Source of the DNA: Gammaproteobacteria bacterium
GTDB taxonomy: Bacteria > Pseudomonadota > Gammaproteobacteria > DSM-16500
DNA: 48,043 nt
Reading direction: 5' to 3'
NCBI GenBank assembly: GCA_013288125.1
Contig: JABDCN010000010.1
Span: forward strand, 1-48,043
The notes below the pieces were generated by a model. That model was not told the DNA's origin, did no database searches, and saw only the letters and a list, made by a program, of their open reading frames with translations. Of the stretch, positions 43,156 to 48,043 are shown piece after piece; position 1 is the stretch's first letter, and every line of letters begins with the position of its first letter. A program made the translations under genes and the position numbers.

Positions 43156-45471
43156 ATGGCGAAATTTAAAAAATTGGCAAAACAAAACAACAAAGCTTCT
43201 TTTAAAGACCCCTTTGCTGACAGGGAAGCAGAAAAATACCAAAATCCGATTCCCAGCCGCGAGTTTATTTTATCTTATCTCGCTGAACGTGGTTCTCCTG
43301 CGACTAAAGAACAATTGGAAGAAGAATTTAATTTGCTTGAGGAAGACCAGCAAGAAGCGCTGCGTCGTCGTCTTATTGCGATGCTCCGAGATGGACAATT
43401 ACTCAAGAACCGTAAAGGGGCGCATGGTCCTGTTGACAGCATGGAATTAATTTCAGGCAGAGTCATTGGTCACAAAGATGGTTTTGGTTTTATTGAACCA
43501 GACAAAGAAGGTGACGATTTATTTGTGACACCGCGTCAAATGCGTAGTGTATTTCATGGTGATCGTGTATTGGCACGTGTGTCTAATGTGGATTCACGTG
43601 GAAAACGCGAAGCCATGATTGTCGAAGTATTGGAGCGTAATACGCGTCAAATTGTCGGTCGATTTTATAATGAATCAGGCACGGCCTTTGTTGAACCCTC
43701 TAATCAGCGTATCAATCAAGATATTTTAATTCCACCTGATGATTTTAATGGCGCACAACACGGACAAATTGTTGTAGCAGGCATTACTGAACAACCCACA
43801 CCGCATACTCGTCCATTAGGAAAAATTGTTGAAGTGTTGGGTGATCATATGGCGCCAGGAATGGAAATTAATGTGGCGATTCGCAGTCATGATTTACCTT
43901 TGCACTGGCCTCAAGATGTTTTATTAGAAGCTTCGCGATATGATCCTGAAGTGCATGAATCAGAAGTAAAAGGCCGCACTGATTTTCGGCATTTACCTTT
44001 TGTCACGATTGATGGTGATGATGCAAAAGATTTTGATGATGCGGTTTATTGTGAGTCACGTGATAAAGGTGGTTTTGTTTTATATGTTGCTATTGCTGAT
44101 GTGGGACATTATGTCAAACCAGGATCAGCATTAGATAAAGAAGCTTATTTACGCGGTAATTCGGTTTATTTTCCTGGTCGCGTTATTCCTATGTTACCTG
44201 AAACTTTATCTAATAATTTGTGTTCATTAAATTCCAACGTTGATCGTCTCGTGATGGTCTGTCAAATGACCATCAATGAAAGCGGCAGAATCATGCGTTA
44301 TCAATTTCATGAAGGTGTTATTCATTCGCATGCACGATTAACTTATCAACAAGTGCATGCCATGATGGAAAAAAATGATAACCGCATGCGCGAACGTTTT
44401 GAAAAATTAGTACCGCATTTAACACAGTTGTATGATTTATTTCATGTGTTGCAAGCAGCGCGTCAAAAAAGAGGCGCAATTGATTTTGATTTACCCGAAA
44501 CAAAAATTGTATTTGGCAAAGATAAAAAAATAGAAAAAATTATTCCGTATGAAAGATTTGATTCTCATCGCGTGATTGAGGAATGTATGTTATGCGCAAA
44601 TATTTGCGCCGCACGTTTTCTTGAAAAAAATAAACAACCTGGATTGTATCGCGTGCATGAAGGTCCAACAGATCAAAAATTAGAAGATTTACGCCGATTT
44701 TTAGCTGAAATGGGATTGAAAATGGCGAGCCATCGTGCGCCAGTCCCTGCAGATTACGCACATATTTTGCGTGTCATTCAGGATCGTCCTGATGCACACA
44801 TGATTCAAACTGTTTTATTGCGTTCGATGAGTCAAGCTATTTATAGTCCCGAAAATAAAGGACATTTTGGATTAGCATTTGAAGCGTATGCGCATTTTAC
44901 TTCGCCGATTCGACGTTATCCTGATTTATTAGTGCATAGAGGAATTCGACAATTACTTCAGCATAAAAAACCACAAATTGATGATGGAGCACTTGCACGT
45001 GCGGGCGAACAATGTTCGATGACAGAACGTCGTGCTGATGATGCAACGAATGAAGTGACAGATTGGCTGAAATGCGAATTTATGATGGATAAAGTAGGAC
45101 AAGAATTTGATGGCGCGGTATCTGGTGTGATGAATTTTGGTATTTTTGTCGAGTTGACAGATGTGTATGTAGAAGGATTAGTGCATATCAGTATGTTGCC
45201 AGAAGATTATTATCAATTTGATACAGCAAAACATGCATTGATTGGCGAACGATCGGGCAGGCGTTTTCGTATTGGCGATAAAGTAAGAATACGTGTTGCG
45301 CGCGTTGATTTAGATAAAGGTGAAATGGATTTTGTGCTGGCGGAAACGAGCGCTTCGTTGAGTAATAAAAAAATGAAAATACCGCATGCTAAAAAAAAGC
45401 ATGAAGCTGGAACTGGAAAAAAATCAGATAAAAAATATAATCGAAACGAGAAAAAGAGACGTCGTAGATAA
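43156..45471 (+). CDS. rnr: Ribonuclease R
   Basis: A 771-residue 3'-5' exoribonuclease degrading structured RNA. Domain order: N-terminal winged helix (about 30-90), cold-shock domains (GHKDGFGFIEPDKEGDDLFV at about 112), the RNB catalytic domain with TIDGDDAKDFDDAV carrying the Asp cluster, then an S1 domain (GVMNFGIFVELTDVYVEGLV) and a Lys/Arg-rich tail ending KKRRRR. I start at ATG 43156, not the TTG three bases earlier. RlmB follows as in many gammaproteobacteria, with a hairpin repeat between. Confidence 0.96.
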   Translation: MAKFKKLAKQNNKASFKDPFADREAEKYQNPIPSREFILSYLAERGSPATKEQLEEEFNLLEEDQQEALRRRLIAMLRDGQLLKNRKGAHGPVDSMELISGRVIGHKDGFGFIEPDKEGDDLFVTPRQMRSVFHGDRVLARVSNVDSRGKREAMIVEVLERNTRQIVGRFYNESGTAFVEPSNQRINQDILIPPDDFNGAQHGQIVVAGITEQPTPHTRPLGKIVEVLGDHMAPGMEINVAIRSHDLPLHWPQDVLLEASRYDPEVHESEVKGRTDFRHLPFVTIDGDDAKDFDDAVYCESRDKGGFVLYVAIADVGHYVKPGSALDKEAYLRGNSVYFPGRVIPMLPETLSNNLCSLNSNVDRLVMVCQMTINESGRIMRYQFHEGVIHSHARLTYQQVHAMMEKNDNRMRERFEKLVPHLTQLYDLFHVLQAARQKRGAIDFDLPETKIVFGKDKKIEKIIPYERFDSHRVIEECMLCANICAARFLEKNKQPGLYRVHEGPTDQKLEDLRRFLAEMGLKMASHRAPVPADYAHILRVIQDRPDAHMIQTVLLRSMSQAIYSPENKGHFGLAFEAYAHFTSPIRRYPDLLVHRGIRQLLQHKKPQIDDGALARAGEQCSMTERRADDATNEVTDWLKCEFMMDKVGQEFDGAVSGVMNFGIFVELTDVYVEGLVHISMLPEDYYQFDTAKHALIGERSGRRFRIGDKVRIRVARVDLDKGEMDFVLAETSASLSNKKMKIPHAKKKHEAGTGKKSDKKYNRNEKKRRRR

Positions 45472-45484
45472 GCTGAACTCGTTT

Positions 45485-45519
45485 CCCTCCCCTCCAGCGT
45501 TTTTTGCTGGAGGGGAGGG
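45485..45519. repeat. CCCTC hairpin element between rnr and rlmB
   Basis: Perfect 14-bp stem CCCTCCCCTCCAGC (45485-45498) and GCTGGAGGGGAGGG (45506-45519), loop GTTTTTT, then TGAGGGAGGGGAGG. The sequence is the same as copy 1 at 12152-12186. It is located inside a likely rnr-rlmB transcript, so it may cut or process that mRNA. Confidence 0.88.
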
Positions 45520-45548
45520 TGAGGGAGGGGAGGGTTAGGTAATTTTAT

Positions 45549-46295
45549 ATGACATCACAAACAATCACATTCGGCTTACATTCAGTCGACATCTTATTGC
45601 AAAAAAATCATCATCACGTCATCCGTATTTGTGTGCAGCAAGGACGACATGATAAAAAAATTGAATCCTTATTAAAACTCGCAGCCCTTCATCATATTCC
45701 TGTTGAAACACTCCCTAAACAAACGTTAGATCAGATGACAAATGCAGCGAATCATCAAGGCATTATCGCTGTTTGTGAAAAACGAAAACAAGAAACAGAA
45801 TATGATTTGGATATCATTTTACAAAATATAAATACACCACCTTTTATTTTAGTATTAGACAATATCCAAGACCCGCATAATTTAGGCGCGTGTTTGCGTT
45901 CTGCGAATGCGGCCGGTGTTCATGCTGTCATTGCACCAAAAGATAATGCTGTTGGATTAACACCAGTTGTGAGTAAAGTTGCAAGCGGTGCAGCAGAAGC
46001 AACGCCTTTTATTCAAGTGACTAATCTTTCTCGCACGTTAGAAAAATTAAAAGAAATGGGAATCTGGATTTATGGCGCAGCAGGTGAAGCAGAACAAAAT
46101 TTATTTCAAACCAATTTGTCAGGGCCAATTGCAATTGTGTTAGGCGCAGAAGGATCAGGCCTTAGACGTTTAACGCGTGAACATTGCGATGTGTTAGTCA
46201 ATATTCCCATGCATGGTATTGTGTCGAGTTTGAATGTCTCTGTTGCTACTGGCATATTTTTATTTGAAGTAGTACGTCAGCGAAATCAAAAATAA
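45549..46295 (+). CDS. rlmB: 23S rRNA (guanosine-2251-2'-O)-methyltransferase RlmB
   Basis: A 248-residue SPOUT-class methyltransferase. N-terminal substrate-binding domain (ITFGLHSVDILLQKNHHHVI), then the three SPOUT motifs: LDNIQDPHNLGACLRSANAA, IVLGAEGSGLRRLTREHCD, and IPMHGIVSSLNVSVATGIF, which form the knotted SAM pocket. Length and motifs are those of RlmB (TrmH family). It follows rnr after 77 bp. Confidence 0.94.
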   Translation: MTSQTITFGLHSVDILLQKNHHHVIRICVQQGRHDKKIESLLKLAALHHIPVETLPKQTLDQMTNAANHQGIIAVCEKRKQETEYDLDIILQNINTPPFILVLDNIQDPHNLGACLRSANAAGVHAVIAPKDNAVGLTPVVSKVASGAAEATPFIQVTNLSRTLEKLKEMGIWIYGAAGEAEQNLFQTNLSGPIAIVLGAEGSGLRRLTREHCDVLVNIPMHGIVSSLNVSVATGIFLFEVVRQRNQK

Positions 46296-46314
46296 ACATC
46301 ATTTTTAAAACCCC

Positions 46315-46355
46315 TTATCCGCAAACAAAGTGAAGCACGTTTAGTTTGCGGATAA
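46315..46355. terminator. Stem-loop behind rlmB
   Basis: TTATCCGCAAAC (46315-46326) pairs perfectly with GTTTGCGGATAA (46344-46355) around a 17-nt loop, 19 bp behind the rlmB stop and 44 bp before hicA. No T-run follows, so it may be a weak terminator or a protein-binding site. Confidence 0.45.
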
Positions 46356-46361
46356 TTGATT

Positions 46362-46387
46362 TTGATATCATAAATTGATATCATAAG
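46362..46387 (+). promoter_or_regulatory. Tandem 13-bp operator-like repeat of the HicAB pair
   Basis: TTGATATCATAAA (46362-46374) is followed directly by TTGATATCATAAG (46375-46387). Each contains the 8-bp palindrome TGATATCA. It ends 11 bp before the hicA start. Two in-phase palindromes at this position suggest binding of a dimeric HicB repressor; the binding itself is inferred. Confidence 0.62.
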
Positions 46388-46398
46388 AAGAGCAATCA

Positions 46399-46653
46399 AT
46401 GAAGAAAACGCATCAAAAAACATTAGGGGTTATCTTTCGAAAACCAGTTGCAAGTAATCTTGAATGGCGGCGTATTGAGTCATTATTTACGGCAGTTGGT
46501 GCTAAAACTATCGAAGGGTCTGGTTCGCGAGTGCGGTTTGAGCTGAATGGGGTTATTGCTACGTTCCATCGACCTCATCCTCAAAAAGAAGCTAAGCCTT
46601 ACCAAGTTCGAGATGCGCAATTGTTTCTTGAAAAAGCGGGGATATTACCATGA
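46399..46653 (+). CDS. hicA: HicA-type mRNA interferase toxin
   Basis: An 84-residue HicA-fold toxin that cleaves mRNA by a double-stranded-RNA-binding-like fold. WRRIESLFTAVGAKTIEGSG then SRVRFELNGVIATFHRPHPQ shows the active His in the TFHRPHP segment. The C-terminal YQVRDAQLFLEKAGI is the family's last helix. It comes first in the pair and overlaps hicB by 4 bp (ATGA), so the toxin precedes the antitoxin as usual in hicAB. Confidence 0.88.
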   Translation: MKKTHQKTLGVIFRKPVASNLEWRRIESLFTAVGAKTIEGSGSRVRFELNGVIATFHRPHPQKEAKPYQVRDAQLFLEKAGILP

Positions 46654-46976
46654 ATACAATGCGATATAAGGGTTATGCAGCAAGAATAGAATACAGCGAT
46701 GAGGATGACTGTTTTGTCGGTCATATAGCAGGAATCAATGATATCGTTGGTTTTCATGGGGATTCTGTATCGAAATTGCATTTGGCTTTTGAAGAAGCAG
46801 TAGATGATTATCTCAAGACTTGTAGAAAAGCGAGAAGATCACCTCAGAAGCCTTATTCCGGCCATATTATGTTACGTGTGCCGCCAGAGTTACATGCAAA
46901 AGTTGCAATGTTAGCTGAAGCACACGGTAAAAGTTTAAACTCTTGGGTTAGTGAATTGCTTGATCAAGCGAGCTAA
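46650..46976 (+). CDS. hicB: HicB-type antitoxin
   Basis: A 108-residue antitoxin. The N-terminal partial RNase H fold (YKGYAARIEYSDEDDCFVGH) and the FHGDSVSKLHLAFEEAVDDY motif are those of HicB. The C-terminus (SGHIMLRVPPELHAKVAMLA then EAHGKSLNSWVSELLDQ) is a ribbon-helix-helix DNA-binding domain that would act at the tandem operator before hicA. Complete. Confidence 0.9.
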   Translation: MNTMRYKGYAARIEYSDEDDCFVGHIAGINDIVGFHGDSVSKLHLAFEEAVDDYLKTCRKARRSPQKPYSGHIMLRVPPELHAKVAMLAEAHGKSLNSWVSELLDQAS

Positions 46977-47081
46977 AAAGATCGTAAGTGTTCAGGCTTC
47001 GTTCTAGATGCCCGCAGACGGTTGCGGTGTCGTGAGTGTGGCGTGAACAGTTACAAAGGATCTTGTGGCGATAGCATCATC

Positions 47082-47480
47082 TCACCGTCGATTATTTATT
47101 GTGTTTTGTAATAACGTTCTCTTGTCATCAATTTCATGTTGTTTTTTATGCAAAGCTGTCGAACAAAAAAATAATGCACCAACAAAACAGGCAGATCCGG
47201 CGAAACCTGCTGTTTCGCAATCTTGTGCTACTTTCTTTTCAGTGTCTTCTAGAACAGCAGCAGTTACACAGGCACTTGCACCTGCAATAACAACGAGGGA
47301 GGGAATTGTTATTTTTAATCCAAAACATTTCCAGGATTCCCAAGTGAGTTTGGCCAATAAACTTTCTAGGTCTGTGTCACTAAACTTTTCTAATCCTGCG
47401 TCAGTTAAATCCATTATTTCTTTTGTAGAAAATTCTTCTGTTGATTTAGTTATTAATGGTATTTGTTGATCGTTTGGCAT
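47082..47480 (-). CDS. Membrane protein of unknown function
   Basis: A 132-residue protein with an acidic soluble N-terminus (about 1-50, STEEFSTKEIMDLTDAGLEK) and two hydrophobic helices at about 52-76 (FGLKITIPSLVVIAGASACV) and 88-110 (FAGSACFVGALFFCSTAL), then a basic tail. No signal peptide. I do not recognise a family. Such two-helix hairpins after a charged N-terminal domain occur in membrane-targeted effectors of intracellular bacteria, but this is only an analogy. Confidence 0.6.
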   Translation of the reverse strand: MPNDQQIPLITKSTEEFSTKEIMDLTDAGLEKFSDTDLESLLAKLTWESWKCFGLKITIPSLVVIAGASACVTAAVLEDTEKKVAQDCETAGFAGSACFVGALFFCSTALHKKQHEIDDKRTLLQNTINNRR

Positions 47481-47515
47481 ATTTCTTTCCTCGTTTATTT
47501 GAAATTTTAAAAGTA

Positions 47516-48043
47516 TTATACATTAAACCTAAAATGCATGACATCACCATCTTTCACGATATAATCTTTACCTTCTAATCGCCATTTACCCGCTTCTTTT
47601 GCGCCATGTTCGCCTTTATATTGAATATAATCGTGATATGAAATGACTTCTGCGCGAATAAATCCTTTTTCAAAATCAGTATGAATGACGCCAGCTGCTT
47701 GCGGTGCAGTATCACCAACATGAATGGTCCACGCCCGAACTTCTTTTACACCTGCCGTAAAATACGTTTCTAAACCTAATAATTTGTAAGCGGCATGAAT
47801 GAGGCGATCGAGCCCTGGTTCTTCCAACTGTAATTCTTCGAGGAAAATAATTTTTTCAGCGTCATCTAATTCAGCAATTTCTGCTTCAATGGCGGCACAC
47901 ACCACAACAACTTGTGCATTTTCACTGGCGGCAATGCGATTTACTTCATCTAATAAGGGATTATTCGTAAAACCTTTTTCAGAAACATTCGCGGCATACA
48001 AAGTGGGTTTTAAGGTCAATAAATGAAATGAATTTAATAAAGG
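47516..48043 (-). CDS. ychF: Redox-regulated ATPase YchF, C-terminal part (cut by window edge)
   Basis: The last 175 residues of YchF/OLA1, a ribosome-associated ATPase of the Obg family. The visible region begins within [17 protein letters not shown], the conserved end of the G domain (the family's KP...AAN(V) motif), and continues through the TGS-like domain ([52 protein letters not shown]), which ends the protein as usual. The start lies beyond the window. Confidence 0.94.
   Translation of the reverse strand, partial: PLLNSFHLLTLKPTLYAANVSEKGFTNNPLLDEVNRIAASENAQVVVVCAAIEAEIAELDDAEKIIFLEELQLEEPGLDRLIHAAYKLLGLETYFTAGVKEVRAWTIHVGDTAPQAAGVIHTDFEKGFIRAEVISYHDYIQYKGEHGAKEAGKWRLEGKDYIVKDGDVMHFRFNV

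Noticed and set aside
46977-47081. Small RNA or repeat behind hicB
   Set aside because: TAAGTGTTCA and TGAACAGTTA ends hint at an imperfect inverted repeat (a similar CGTGAACACTTAC is near 35672), but pairing is too weak to call a feature.
1-48043. tRNA and rRNA genes
   Set aside because: I looked for tRNA signatures such as the GGTTCGAATCC-type T arm and found none. This was by eye; a covariance search could still find one.

Overview
The window looks like a chromosomal segment of a low-GC gammaproteobacterium of the Legionellales/Coxiellaceae type. This is an inference from three things: the housekeeping content (dut-algC, rppH-ptsP-lgt-thyA in the same order as in E. coli, gcvT-H-PA-PB, fabV, ychF), several large eukaryotic-like proteins (two ankyrin proteins and a methyltransferase with low-complexity tails), and a very high load of toxin-antitoxin modules and short palindromic repeats. 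I saw no rRNA, tRNA, CRISPR array, transposase or phage structural gene.

Layout. 1-2752: end of dut, algC and a UbiH-family hydroxylase. 2753-5192: a toxin-antitoxin island with one intact VapBC-like pair, the wreck of an AAA/DUF4143 ATPase, a Phd antitoxin with a deleted PIN toxin, and an intact MazEF-like pair. 5208-7112: an ankyrin protein. 7245-11722: the complete glycine cleavage operon, whose gcvPB carries an in-frame 21-bp tandem repeat plus half of a palindromic element. 11851-15609: a small membrane protein, a 922-residue methyltransferase-like protein with a duplicated 160-residue module and repeat-rich tail, and an upstream gene interrupted by one in-frame TGA. 15698-20341: a second, larger ankyrin protein directly behind typA. 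20514-20651: a 45-residue histone-like basic protein. 20954-23688: fabV, an outer-membrane barrel, a BON lipoprotein and a cysteine-rich secreted peptide. 23812-30216: trhO, envelope proteins, an NlpC/P60-like protein, an amino-acid permease, a RelE/Phd pair and class I aldolase. 30468-34175: archaeal/eukaryotic-type proS, bcp, rlmJ, murI. 34289-38103: a tiny lipoprotein, an unknown 350-residue protein, and an ABC permease-ATPase-dapB run. 38363-42704: rppH-ptsP-lgt-thyA. 43156-48043: rnr, rlmB, HicAB, a small membrane protein and the C-terminal part of ychF.

The most striking observations are these. (1) Both ankyrin proteins have a central segment with the Cys/His/Asp signatures and spacing of YopT/AvrPphB-type (C58) cysteine proteases; in the larger one the Asp is replaced by Asn. 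(2) A methyltransferase-like protein ends in a low-complexity, basic, nuclear-localisation-like tail, which suggests a host-directed effector. (3) At least five families of palindromic repeats occur, and three copies have become part of protein-coding sequence (gcvPB, the NlpC-like protein, the 939-residue ankyrin protein). Members of one hairpin family show compensatory base changes between copies.
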